From Botrytis cinerea B05.10 (taxonomy: Eukaryota > Ascomycota > Leotiomycetes > Helotiales > Sclerotiniaceae): 64,000 nt of DNA. Numbering within the stretch: position 1 is the stretch's first letter; each line of letters opens with the position of its first letter. The position numbers were made by a program, and so were the translations under genes. The notes beneath the pieces are model-generated. The model made no database searches. It was given only the letters and a program-made list of their open reading frames with translations, and was not told the origin of the DNA. The DNA lies in the NCBI RefSeq assembly GCF_000143535.2, contig NC_037325.1:186001-250000 (forward strand). Reading direction: 5' to 3'. Positions 12,209 to 23,915 of the stretch are shown piece by piece.

Positions 12209-14202
12209 TTATATTACGCTGATGAGGACATGGGAACTGATGCGCTGGATCGAAATTTGGGGGATAGAAAAGATGGTAGTCAGTTAGTGGGATGGGTGGG
12301 TTTAATTGGCGCTCTTGGCGATATAAAATGAGGGATCATAGGAGATTTACATTTCCCTCTTCTTTTCCATGTATATTTTTCTTTACATTCATTCCATTCT
12401 TCAATCTATTCTTAGCTAAAAAGCACAACTACATATGGTAGAATGAAATCCAATGACAGGGTTTTTTACTGGGGCATGCTATATGTACTCACTTCATGTT
12501 ATGGCACGGTTTAGGGGAATCCGTTCATGCAGATGATGATTTCATGATGTCAAGTTCCGACAATGAGTTCTCATTTCTCCTTGCACTCTTTCTATTCATC
12601 GTGTGAAGCGAGAGAATGGAACGAAATGGAATTGAATCGGATTATATCATAGGGAGATAGTTATTGAGTGCTATTTTTCACAATTTACAATGTGCTATGC
12701 GTGGTTTTGTGTGAGGTACTGTGTCTGTGTTATGTGACGCGCTTGTTGCTTCTCCATATTGTAATCTAGTTTAACAGTTTGCGTGATATGTGTGTGACGA
12801 TTGGAATGAAAAGGGGTGGAATTTCCACAGTGGTTAGTATCATGAATTGTTTCGGTTTTCTATCTATCTATATCTATCTATCTAGATATGGATATGGATA
12901 TGGATATGGATATGTTCCTCAGATTGGATATTCAGATTCGATGGTCCTTAAAATTTTGGGTTTTGGTGATGAATGATGAATGATGAATGATGAGTTATGG
13001 TTTTGCTTGTTACGATCAAGGTGAAGAATTCGAAAGGGGGGAGGATGAGGGTGAGGGGCACCGATCAACGGTATTGTATGTCTGTCTGTCTGTCTACGCA
13101 TGAGAGAATTTCAGACGATTGATTATATTATCGCGTTGTGGGATTTACGGATTGTGAGTGAAGGGGATGGTTATAGATGGGTGAATACAATACATGAAGT
13201 GCTGTTTTGAAACTCCTTTGATTGTTGTATACCTAGGTAAATTCATGATACATAGGTAAGTAGCAGATGCATATGCATTGCAGTACTTGGATGTGAAAAC
13301 GAAGAGGCATTCATTGTATATAGAGTTGTGCGAGGGTTTTGCGCTTGCACATTGCTGCGATTTGAGGTATTTGGGAATGCTGGGGATGCGAGTTCGCCTG
13401 TAGTGTAAAGAGAGAGAGAATGGAGTGAAGACTTGTACATGTCTCTGTTACTTTTACTTTTATTTTCGTTTGATGGTTTGGCTTTGTTGTTGTTGTTATT
13501 GTTGTTATCAAAGGAGGAGGAGGAAGAGGAGGAGGAGGAAAAGAAACGGTGATGGATTTTTAATGATAATGGATAGTGAAGATCTTTTGTTATTCTTTCT
13601 TAGGTGGCACGGGGGAGGGGGAGAGGTTTACAGTTATATCCTTGCACTTTGATTACTAGTTGGATCTAGGTATATAATACCTAAAATTTTATAAACTTGA
13701 ATATACGCTCATGATGACGGATTCTCGATCAAAATGCATTCAGGATGGAAATCCCATGTGATAAGTTTCACTACCTACGCTCTAAGGATGTTATGGAGGA
13801 GAGAGAGACTTGGGTGTGAGAGGGGGGTTTATAGTTTATATGCCCCCTTTGATATCATTGCGAATTGAATATTGCCTCATGATCAACCTCAAGCTACCTA
13901 CAAACAGCAAGATAAGGTTAGAGGAGTTTCAAAAATGCTATTAAAGAGAAGATCTCAAATCACTTCTCGCAGCAAAAAAAGCATCATCTGAAGATATAAC
14001 CACTAGGAAAATAGAAAGAAATCAAGACCTCGTGAATATATTCCAAATGATTTCCTGCGCCAGCAAAAAAGAAGAAGAATTTCACTGGTATTTACACTTT
14101 GTCTGCTATCTCATCTCGTCTCGTCGTGTTGTTTCGTTTTGTTTTGTTTTGTGGATTTTTTATATTTAGTAAATGTGGCTAACTATGTATATATGTAAAT
14201 TA
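12209..14202. other. Convergent spacer with microsatellites
   Basis: About 2 kb between the BYE1-like stop and the HET-gene end. It contains TCTA repeats followed by about four GGATAT units (12861-12914), ATGATGA repeats (12966-12993), a TCTG run (13080-13095), a GAG-rich run (13513-13545) and GTTTT repeats (14130-14152). Open frames here are low-complexity and show no protein features. No gene is supported. Confidence 0.5.
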
Positions 14203-16324
14203 TCACAATACGACTTCTCTTTTCTTCTCTTTTCTTTTCTTTATATTATCAATATTAATCACTAGGTAACTAATCAAGAACTGCAAAACAATACAAGAAC
14301 TACAAAACCTCATACTCGTGTTTGTCTTCAATATCCCTCTGTTCCAAACGATTCGCCCATCATCCCTACACTCTACATATCTTTCCATAACTTGCCTTTT
14401 CTTCTCCCTAAAAAACGTCTCTAATGTTCTATCCATCTCCGCTCTATCATTCTTTTCCCCTTCCCTTTCCTTCTTCTTTACCAGCCCAGCGCCCTCATCA
14501 CCGCCATAGCTCCGCAAAACAGAACACAATCCCTCTCCCTCCCCATTAAAGCTCCAAATCCCATCTCCCACTTCCGCTTGCATACTCACTAGTGCAATTG
14601 TCCCATTCCCCAAAACCGCAAGTTTCTTGCCTCTAAAAAAACTTCCACTGACATCCGTCATGGCCATTAATGTGTATATCCATAATTCTTTCGAATTTTT
14701 TCGATCATGCAACACATCCGTATAATTTTTCAGCGGCTCTAGTTCTATGGGATCCGCAGTTCTATAGATCTGTCCTATTCTTCTCTTGAAATCCGTCACG
14801 GCGCGTTGATCCATGTTTTGAAAGATCTTTTCCAGATCTTTCAAGATATAATTAAAGGATGGAATCTGATGTATTTAACCAAGCACAGAAATTTTCATAT
14901 AAGAGAGGTAGTATCTCATTAGCTGAAAATTAAAACGCTAGAAAAAATCTATTTCCAGAGCAATTTCTGATTTTGTGACACAAAGCAAAAATATCCTCCC
15001 TCCTTGGAATCTCATTCTTAACAACTTCCACACAATCAACCCTTGTTCCAATACAACCCAATACCGCCTTTTCTCCCACAACTACATGTATATCGCTCAC
15101 ATCACGAAGCCTGTTACGTGTCTTCATTCGCTCCAAATGCCACTTCGCTTCCGTGGAAACTTTATTCGAGGTCCAATCCGGCACCCAAGTCGGCAGGTTC
15201 CCTTTCCTCTCTTCGAAGTTCACATCTTCCACATGCGACAGGAATCCAAAATCAGATTGTCGATTCAAAATATACAATGTCAAGTCCGTATAAACATCTG
15301 CTACTGTTTTCCGATAATCAATCTCGACTAATCTTTCGATTTTTGGGTTCTTGCTTTTTGTGAGGTTTGCAAACATGGCAAGATGTCCATACAACATATC
15401 TCTTGGATCGGAGACGTCATATCCACGACGCGAGTGAAGAATCTGAAGCATATAATCGCATGGGTCGGAGCTCTCCGAAGTCCTCGATGCAAAATTCTCG
15501 CGTAACATGCACAAGTCGGCCAGAACGTTGTAATTTGGAGACTTGACCCATGCAGAGTTATGCTTAAAATTGGATTCGAAAATGAGACTCTTGAAAGAGT
15601 TCCATTTGAGATGATGATTTCCCACTTGTACCCAAGGATCAACGGAAAGAACTAATTCTTGAAGAATCCAGATTCTTCTGAACCATGGCATATCTAATAC
15701 GTGACGAATTAGATCATGAACTTTCGACTCCATATCTTCTTTCGCTTCCAGATCAAACGAGTCCATATTATGCGACGCTCGCACATTAAATAAACGTACG
15801 GGTTTGATTTGCTTCTGCAATAATGATATTGGAGGGAGCAATAATTCAAAGATTTTATCGGCTTCTGGGGTGGTCTCTCCAAGAAATATGATAGTATGCC
15901 TTGCAATTTCATAAATTAGGGCCATCAAATTAACTTGTGTATTCTTTTCTTCATAGTCAGACTGATTGATACAGATTCCATCTGCCCATATCATTATATC
16001 TTTTTTGCTATCTCGTAGATGACGCAATGCCAAATCAAGACTTGCGGAAACAAGTAGTGGTTTCTCATCGACTAATACTGTCTTCCTGTTATTTGCATCT
16101 CCCCAGACATAAGAAAGTGCTGAGTAATTATCTATGAGAGGTCGGTTACAATAGAATAAATTAGAATGGATTAAGCTGCATGATAAAGGTGATTCGATGG
16201 ATAAGGCAAGATGAATGACGATGATACGAAATGCATCAAGTTCAAGAAGAGGAGCGTATTGATATTGCTGAACATCTTCCATTCCTGGAGATTTTGATGC
16301 CAAATCAGGTTCGCTGGTGATCAT
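14203..16324 (-). CDS. Heterokaryon-incompatibility (HET) domain protein, junction unresolved, possibly disrupted
   Basis: The main frame (16324 down to 14930, 464 codons) carries a HET domain: YSALSYVWGD, then IMIWADGICINQ, then FRRIWILQELVLS. These are the canonical HET motifs of fungal allorecognition and cell-death proteins. A second frame (14874 down to 14203) supplies what looks like the matching C-terminus, GKKLAVLGNGTIALV, which resembles the usual HET-protein ending, followed by a Lys/Glu-rich tail and a hydrophobic segment. The two frames differ by one base and I found no clean GT-AG intron to join them. A weak donor near 14980 with the acceptor TTTTCAG at 14925-14931 leads into a third short open frame that stops at 14852-14854, one base out of phase. 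A long intron from GTTAAG (about 15020) to CATCAG (14866) would restore the frame but removes plausible coding sequence. Either an unusual splice or a frameshift is present. HET genes are often polymorphic and pseudogenised. Confidence 0.7.
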
Positions 16325-17189
16325 AATTTCTTGAATCTAAGATTTATTCCTAGAATAACCTTCTTTATGGTCTTCGGGCTTGACACGTGGTGTTAAGAGA
16401 GGGGATATGCATCTTTCAACCCAGATTGAGATGAGATATTCTCACTGAATTCTCAATCCAGAACTTTCTGTAAACAACACTAAGTTTAATTGTATTGATT
16501 CTCTGTTTTTGCAAGAGATATCCCATGCTGAATGCAATGGTCAAGAACCAACCCACTTCAACTTTGTTTCCTTATATATATGAAAGGGTTGATTTAACTG
16601 TAGCTACCGTCCCTTTTTTTTTTTGTCATCTTGAGCTTTATCTTTATAGGAAATTGACTCCTAGTGAATCAATAGAAGATTACATGATCCGGCATCACTG
16701 ATGATGATAAACTTATCATAGTTCGAAGTTTTTGCTGTGATACAACTTGACCTGAACTTGCGACGTGAACGAATAGATTAATAGTACGCATTGTTGTTGT
16801 TGAAAAGATGATGAATTGAACATATTTCTTTAATTATCGACCAGATTGATGATCGGATCGTTCATGATACTAACATTGAACTATAAAGGATATAAAAATT
16901 GTGAATTGTGGATGGGATGTAGTGTGATGAGATGATGTGAGGTCGAATGTCTCCGAGAGCTCGAGTTTAAGATCATCACATGATTTCTGTAAATTTTGAT
17001 ATGCCGCTTTGATAGAAAATGTGGGATGGTGGGATGTGTGGCTCGTGTGGCTGTGATGGTGGCTGTGATAGTGGCAGTGTTGTGGCAGGGTGAAATTACT
17101 TGGTGAAATCATTAGACTAGATGGGATTGATTGAAGCTTCTTTTGAATTGTGTGTTGGTCTTTTCTTTTGTGAATGGAGTACCTAGTCT

Positions 17190-17231
17190 GCCTCCACGGC
17201 AGTGGCCCCCGGAGGGCCAGCGGAGCGTCAT
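17190..17231 (+). repeat. GC-rich 42-bp dispersed repeat, copy A
   Basis: The 42-nt sequence begins GCCTCCACGGCAGTGGCCCC and ends GCCAGCGGAGCGTCAT. It matches the reverse complement of 60908-60949 at 40 of 42 positions. It contains a GGCCC/GGGCC stem and outer CTCC/GGAG arms, standing out sharply from AT-rich surroundings. Confidence 0.75.
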
Positions 17232-17380
17232 ATCGGTGGGATTATATGATTTCAATCCATAAGGGATGCCCAAAATCCTTAGGCGATCTAAATATACAGA
17301 GTACTCGAAAAAGATCTTCCAAGTTCCTTTGGGAAATCTCCTCATACTGTCTCTTTTTTTTTTCATGTAAAAAGTAGATC

Positions 17381-17420
17381 GTCTGCCACCCCCTCCCACG
17401 GAGAGCCAGCGGAGTGTCAT
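17381..17420 (+). repeat. GC-rich dispersed repeat, diverged copy B
   Basis: It shares the start GTCTGCC and the end GCCAGCGGAG(T)GTCAT with copy A, about 190 bp to its left, but the middle is shortened to CACCCCCTCCCACGGAGA. It appears to be a decayed or variant copy of the same element. Confidence 0.6.
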
Positions 17421-17492
17421 TGCATTTTATTCGAAATATACGGAAAGGGGATCCAAATCATTGAGCTATATGTTTGAATTGTTTTTGATTGA

Positions 17493-17535
17493 TGGGGGCA
17501 AGCCCCCAAACCCCCATAGCTCGCTGCGCTCGAAG
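17493..17535. repeat. GC-rich palindromic island
   Basis: Positions 17493-17508 form a perfect palindrome, TGGGGGC-AA-GCCCCCA. It is followed by another CCCCCA run and by GCTCGCTGCGCTCG, itself nearly palindromic. The island lies within 75 bp of copy B and is unlike the surrounding AT-rich sequence. Confidence 0.55.
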
Positions 17536-18636
17536 ATTTAGCATGTTGGACTCATTCATGTAAGCGACGAGCGACGAAGCATTCTCATTCGTTTCTCTAT
17601 CAAACACTTGGCTATTCTGTACTTTATTGGAATCGAAGAATGACGAAGAGGATATAGTTGATGTTTCCCCAATGTTTCATCGTGTGTGTGGATGCGGGCA
17701 TGTACTCGGGAGATCGATGCAAGACAAGACGATATCCAATTAGTTTGAGGGGGTAGTCGTGCTATCTATATATCTATATAAAGAAGCAAGAGAAAGAAAA
17801 GTAAAGAAGTAGAGAAGCAGAGTGTTTAGGATTGGCTGATTTGTGCTCCGTTCGATTGCAGTCGTGATTGAGTGGTTGTGGTTGTGGCGGCGGGTAGCGG
17901 GCGTATGGAATGGCGGGAGTAATAAAGTTTGAAGCTTGAATAAAGGGTTAAGACTTTTGGGTGGAATCTTTTCTTGGTGAGGGTGAGGGTGAGGGAGAGG
18001 GTGGGGGGTGGACTCGGTGGATTTGACAATCAATGGTTTTTTCCTTCCTCTTTTTCTTTTTTCTGAACTTCACGTGGCGATTGCAATTTAATTTATTATG
18101 AAATATGGAGTACGTATGCAACCTTATATCGTGCGTGTGTATCGTATATCGTATTTCAAGGTTGTGCTTCGTCCTGCGCACTCCATTCCTTGGAGGATAG
18201 ATACGATGGACTATCTACGGAATACTCGGTAGGGAGTCTGTATAGGGAAAGACTCTTTTCCTGTGACATGAAACGAGAGAGAATGCACCGCGAGCAGGGA
18301 AAGGGGGATTGGTCTCAATATGGTTCATGCTATCGATTGGTGAACTTCGGACTCGAGATCAAGGCGCCGAGGCCGTTTGATTGGCTGCGACGGAGAGTTA
18401 TACGCCGACGCTATCCCATTTCCGGACAAGCAATCTTCCCCCGGATCAGGAACGGATCTCACTACCTAGGTATCCTTATCGAGGCATTTATCTCGAGAAA
18501 GTGGTGGTTTCGTGCCTTGCAGGCCCCACTCTTTCCACTCTCAACGATTGGGGGAAATCCTGGAATGTTGGAGGAAGTGAAAGGAAGCTGCCATATCTAT
18601 CAGAGGGCCTGCGAGCTAATCTGATGAGAGAAGCGT

Positions 18637-18697
18637 GAAATGAAATGGAATGAAATGAAATGAAATCAAATGAAATCAAATGAAATCAAATGAAATC
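18637..18697. repeat. Pentanucleotide/decanucleotide microsatellite (TGAAA, TCAAA)
   Basis: Tandem TGAAA units grade into alternating TGAAATCAAA units. A simple sequence repeat with no coding role seen. Confidence 0.8.
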
Positions 18698-20404
18698 AGA
18701 CCAAACCGATAACTGCAATGCCAACTCCGTATGCGGCATCTCCCTTCCATCTGACAATTGCTTGACGCTTCACGTGAATGACACCGCGTGCTTCAAATGC
18801 TTCATCTCGAGAAGAAATCCAGGAGACAATGGAGGGAAATGCATCTTTTCGTCCATTGATTGCTAACATGGGAATGCCATCAAACCGTTCTCCTAGTAAG
18901 AAGACTGCATATGCTACTCACTGTCCTTTGTACTCAGCAACGTCAAACACCCACACTCTTCCCCTGCATTGCAACTGTACATGGTCAGCCACCCAACAGC
19001 CACAGAACGGTACGCGCAGGCACAGAACACAGAACACAGACTACACCCTAAACTTGTCTCACTGCATTACACCACGGCACTCCACTCTTCAATCATCCAT
19101 CCATTCGTTCACTCTCATTGATCCATTCATCGATTCATTCATCCATTCATTCATTCACTCATTCATTCACTCTCCACCACTCTCTCTTCCTCCTCCCCTC
19201 AATCTTTTCCTGGGCAAAAGGAAGATCAAACGCTCAGTCCAAAGGCTCACACGAACATCGTTCCCTACTTTTGTTCATCGCTTCTCTCACGCCTCCTCCC
19301 TCTCTTCATCCCATCAGAACCCACCGTTTCTACTTATAAAACAGACATCCGAGCTCAGAATCCTTGGGAAGACGATTGTGGGAAATAGAAGCTGGACTTT
19401 GCCGCACTTCAAGATCTCTCCCTCTCTCGAGAAAGGAACGGAGCTGTCCTCCTCACACACACACACACACTCGACATTCGACATTCGTTCTTGATTGCAA
19501 TTTTGTCATTCGTTTTCAACATCACCACACATCTCTACAGTCGCATTTGTCCCGGTATTCTTCCCTTCCTGAAGAAAAGAGGGAAACTCAATTTCGACCG
19601 CCAACCTCCGACCAATTCCTAACGACCCCATACCAATTTCAAGGTACCGGTCGAAGGACGATCAAACCCGCGCGCTTCAGAGTAACACCATCAGGAAGAC
19701 ATCTCACCAAAAAGAATTAACAATTATTCCTTTTGCCAATTGCTATCGATCACGTCGAGCAATGCCAATTTGATCTCCAATTGAGAAGATTGCGATACCA
19801 TTCATTGGGCCGGGTTCGCTTCACATCGCATGAAGAGTGAATAAATATTCTGGTCGCATTCGCATTCATTTCCACTTTCTCGTGCGTGGATTGGTCACCG
19901 ATCAACCAAAATATGATTCAACAATAGAAATAGCCACATTTTATCTTTTCTATTGTGCTTCTAGAAATTGCTCAGCTTTAATAAGCCACGGTCGACCCGC
20001 AAACTTATATCCACAATCCTCCTGTCGTTGACGTTTGTACTCGTTACCCGTTTGTTCGACCTTCACCATCCAAGACTATTCGTCGTCTTACCCTTTTCAT
20101 ATCCGTCCTCAATTGAGATCATCCATACAGCCAAGTACATGAATTCGTACTCGACAGATCAATTGTACATCACCCTCACTTAACCTGCACAAGTCGATAC
20201 TTCGCAGGCGGAGAACGACAAGTGCACCACACATAGCTCGACGTTCAATACATCGAAGAGACTCACTCCTTGCGAAATCTCCAACAAAACCTTCAAGGTT
20301 ACAATTCCTCTTTTCTAGCCAGGTGCTTCGACATTATATCAATTGTCATCGTGGCAGAGCCAAACGAATTTAATTAAAACATTTACCATTTTACTATTTC
20401 AAAT

Positions 20405-22780
20405 ATGGGATTTTTTTCACGGCGTGTGAATAAAGACGACCTACGTCCCGAACAGAAATGGGACTTTATTGTAAGGTTGGGAACGTCGTTGGGAATAGGA
20501 AGTGACTAATTATTTTTTACAGAGTCTCAACGATTTCAAATCCACTTCCTGTCTCACTCCTTTCGCATATGCATATCTGTGGATTTCCTTGGTTATATCT
20601 ACCGCCGTTTATGGTGTAGATACTTTTACCGCCGTTAACCTTTTGGCGTTCAATCGATGGTCGGGTGAAATTCAACCGATCATTCCTCTCAAAGTTTCGA
20701 AATGGATCTTTTCTGGGTGTATCATTGCTTCTTGGGTTAATCTCGGATTCGAACATTTACGTGCATGGAGAGTTATGCGACGTGGAGCTGTTGCCGAGAG
20801 TTATTTGGATAATCTTGCTGTTCGACTGGAAAGTATTAAAATGGGACAGACTGGTCGAGGTTGGAGAAGATTCTTGGTTTTTGCCGAATTGACAAAATCT
20901 AAAAAGGGAACTGAATATGTTGCACTCTTTACATATTTCGCTTTTCAATGTATGTCGCAAAAAGAGCTCCCACATTATCATTACTAACATTTCTAGCTTG
21001 GATTCGTGTTGTATTCTGTCAAGGACCTCGTCAAGTCATCAACGCATTAACTCTATACTCAGTCTTTCATGCAAAACTCGACCCTACTGAATCCAATGAT
21101 GTTGGAGATGCCCTTTTGACTTTTTTCAAGAAGGTTGGAATTCTTGCAGAACAAGAACATCAGCAAGCTGTCATCTTGTCTGGTATGATCTTCACACTTG
21201 TCATTTGGATCTTTTCCGCACTGAGTCTTATCCTCGCAATCTTGTTCTATCTACTATTCTTATGGCACTATATTCCCAATCACGATGGTGGACTTACAGG
21301 CTATTGTGAGCGAAAGATTAATGAACGTTTGACAAAGATTGTTAGCGTCAAGGTCAACAAGGCCATCGAGGAAGAGGAAAGAAAGCGAACCAAAGCAGAA
21401 CAAAAGGCAGTAAAGAAAGGAGAGAAAGTCTCGGGACGTCAAGCTACTATTCCAGCACTCTTCGATTCAAAAGAAGACGATAAACTTCCGGATATGCCTG
21501 TGCTCAATAGAGCAGATACTATGTCAACCTTACCACAGTACACATCACGACCAGGTACACCAAGTAGTAACCTTCCACAAACAGCCAGTTTCGAACTTGA
21601 GAAATTGGAACAGAAGCGGCCATTACCTGGAAGATCTGTCACAGGGTCAAGTTATGCTTCAAATGCTCCTCTTATGGGTAATGCAGGTGACATGGGAAGA
21701 TTACCGGATTTACCACCACTTGATACGGATATGCCATTCCCTGCTCCACAAAGAACAAACACCGGAGGATCTCAAGGTAGTCAATGGCAACGTGGTCCAC
21801 CACAAGGTCCTCCTCAAGGTCCACCAAGAATGCCATCTGCAATGGGTGATCGTGGATTTACAGCAAGTCCATTTTCTTATGCTGATGGACGAAATACACC
21901 TGGATTCCCTGGACCACAAAGACAAAATACAATGGATTCTTATGGACGACCAATTCCTCGATCACATACACCTATGGGTCCTGGTCCAGCTCCATCTATT
22001 GGAAGACGTACACCATTCGATCCTGCTATGCAAAATCCTCAAAATCGCATGATGTCTCCTGCATCAGAGTATGGATCAGAATATGGGAGACAAACGCCAT
22101 TCAATCCAGCACTTCAAAATCAAGGTCGATCATCACCAGCTCCAGGGTCAGAATTTGGAGGTCCAAGACCACCATTCAATTTCTATAATGATCAAGGGAG
22201 ATCATCTCCAGCTCCTGGATCGGAGTTTGGTGGTCCAAGACCACCTTTCAACTATAACCAACATGGACGCTCGTCACCTGCACCTGGACCTGATTTCGGT
22301 CGTAGAACACCATTCGATCCAGCTTTACAAAACGATGGACGTTCTGCTCCAGCTCCATCAAATATGGGTCAAGGGTATGGTCAAAATACTCAAAGTCCGC
22401 CATCAGCAAACCCAGCTGGGTATAAAGCATTCAATCCCAATTCCATTAACCCAACATTAGCATCACCAGTTGAACAAGAAGAACATCAACATGGTTTTGA
22501 TTTTGGTACGGGCACATCGAGTCCACCTCGAACTAGAAATGTCACGGAACCTATTCCTAGGGCTGCGACTACGGGACCAGAACAAATGAGATTTGGTGGA
22601 AATCGAAATGAAGATTATGAAGATGAGGAAATGGGACCTATTTCACCTCCTAGGAGAGCTGCTACGGAAGTTGGTGGATTCAATCCAAATCAAAGAACGA
22701 ATCAAAATCAAGCTCATCAAAGACAAGGATCGGAGTCTGGTTCTGGTTCTGGTTCTGCACCATGGGGAGGTTATAGATGA
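20405..22780 (+). CDS. KCH1: KCH1/PRM6-type fungal potassium-uptake membrane protein
   Basis: Three exons, 20405-20470, 20523-20949 and 20997-22780, give 758 aa; joining them gives one clean frame. The N-terminal half matches the fungal Kch1/Prm6 family: RPEQKWDFISLNDFKS at the start, a first membrane segment around LWISLVISTAVYGVDTF, then WIFSGCIIASWVNLGFEHLR. Two later hydrophobic stretches follow, YVALFTYFAFQSWIRVVFCQ and the long segment beginning VILSGMIFTLVIWIFSALSL. The charged YCERKIN...KTKAEQKAVKKGEK-type region comes next. In yeast, Kch1 and Kch2 support low-affinity K+ uptake that triggers Ca2+ influx during the pheromone response. The C-terminal half is a long disordered Pro/Gly/Ser/Gln tail with tandem repeats of about 19-24 aa (GRSSPAPGSEFGGPRPPFN) encoded at about 22120-22300. 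Such a tail is probably cytoplasmic and regulatory. The 5' spacer is unusually long. Confidence 0.88.
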
Positions 22781-23752
22781 GAGATGTTTTGAATTTAAAG
22801 GGCTTGAATGATTTAGAAGGGCGTTCAATCTGAATTGGATTGTAAATTTAAGGCGAAATGCTGATAGGGGGTATTAAACTTTCAACGGCGATGAATTATA
22901 TACTTGATGGTGTTTTGAGGTGGTTCTTTGGTGTTTATGAGAAGGGATTTTATATTTATTCACTTACGTTCTTTATGAAGATATTTGAAAGGGGAAGATG
23001 AGGAAAATTAGACTTTCATACCACTTGTATGTACGATAGAAGATTCACTGCTTGTGGGCCGGTGATATCATATCTGGGAGATTGATGCTTTGGGGATGTT
23101 TATACGAATTGGTGGATTGAAAGATGGATTGATGATAGTAATGAAGAATTACTGGATTGGAAACGGTGGAATGAATTGATGGTTTCGAAATTAGGTGAGG
23201 TGGATGAATAGATAGATGTCTTTCAAATAACTAGTTTGAAAGAGATGAAATGATACCTTACTTTAATCTTTTTTTTTTGACTATTTTTTGAGATATCTCT
23301 TTTGATTTATTAGTGTGAATTCAATACTAAATTCTTTATATGTAGATAGACGACTATGTATATATGTGTGTATGTGTGTGTGTATCTATTAGAATTATAG
23401 ATAGATAGGTAGATAGATAATAAAATAGCTAAACTTTATTATCGTTAACTATCGTTGTCTATGTATTACATATGCATTATATTATCTATTGATAATTCTA
23501 AAGAGATGAATGAATTGAGAATTGAATGCAATTAGATAACGCTAGATTGGATTGGATTGGATTGGATTAGATTATGAGAGGGTAGTGGAGTGGAGTGAAA
23601 TGTTGAGGGAGAGAGAGAGTATTGGGTATTGGGAGCTGGGAAGAGAAGATTGGAATTGAATTGAAGTGAAGTTGGTGTGAAGTTGGTGGGTATGTGAGTG
23701 TGGGTGTGTGAGAGTGTGTGAGAGTGTGTATATAAATATATAAGTAAATGTA

Positions 23753-23852
23753 TATGTGAAGTGTATGTGAAGTGTATGTGAAGTGTATGTGAAGTGTATG
23801 TGAAGTGTATGTGAAGTGTATGTGAAGTGTATGTGAAGTATATGTGAAGTAT
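23753..23852. repeat. 11-bp minisatellite, about nine copies
   Basis: A head-to-tail unit TATGTGAAGTG is repeated about nine times with near-perfect identity, decaying to TATGTGAAGTA at the right end. Confidence 0.9.
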
Positions 23853-23878
23853 ATATAAAGCATAGAATTTAGAATCCA

Positions 23879-23881
<3 letters not shown>

Positions 23882-23911
<30 letters not shown>
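23882..23911. repeat. (CT)15 microsatellite
   Basis: Fifteen uninterrupted CT dinucleotides. Confidence 0.95.

Positions 23912-23915
<4 letters not shown>

Larger units (their letters stand above)
16325..20404. other. Long divergent spacer with GC-rich short repeats and simple repeats
   Basis: Four kilobases separate the HET gene from the KCH1-like gene. The left part holds three GC-rich palindromic islands (17190-17231, 17381-17420 and 17493-17535; listed separately). Further right are a (TGAAA/TCAAA) pentamer array (18637-18697), (CATT)n repeats (19085-19170) and an AC dinucleotide run (19455-19471). The open frames at 18190-18624 and 18778-19494 are low-complexity, lack protein-like composition and are not called. 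The last kilobase before KCH1 is pyrimidine-rich and may be a long transcribed leader. Confidence 0.45.

Noticed and set aside
19085..19170. CRISPR-like repeat array
   Set aside because: It is a tetranucleotide microsatellite without spacers, and the genome is eukaryotic.
18778..19494. 238-codon plus-strand ORF
   Set aside because: Composed mainly of Ser/His/Pro/Thr from CATT and CT repeats; no domain, no splice partners, and it overlaps simple repeats. More likely untranslated spacer or leader.
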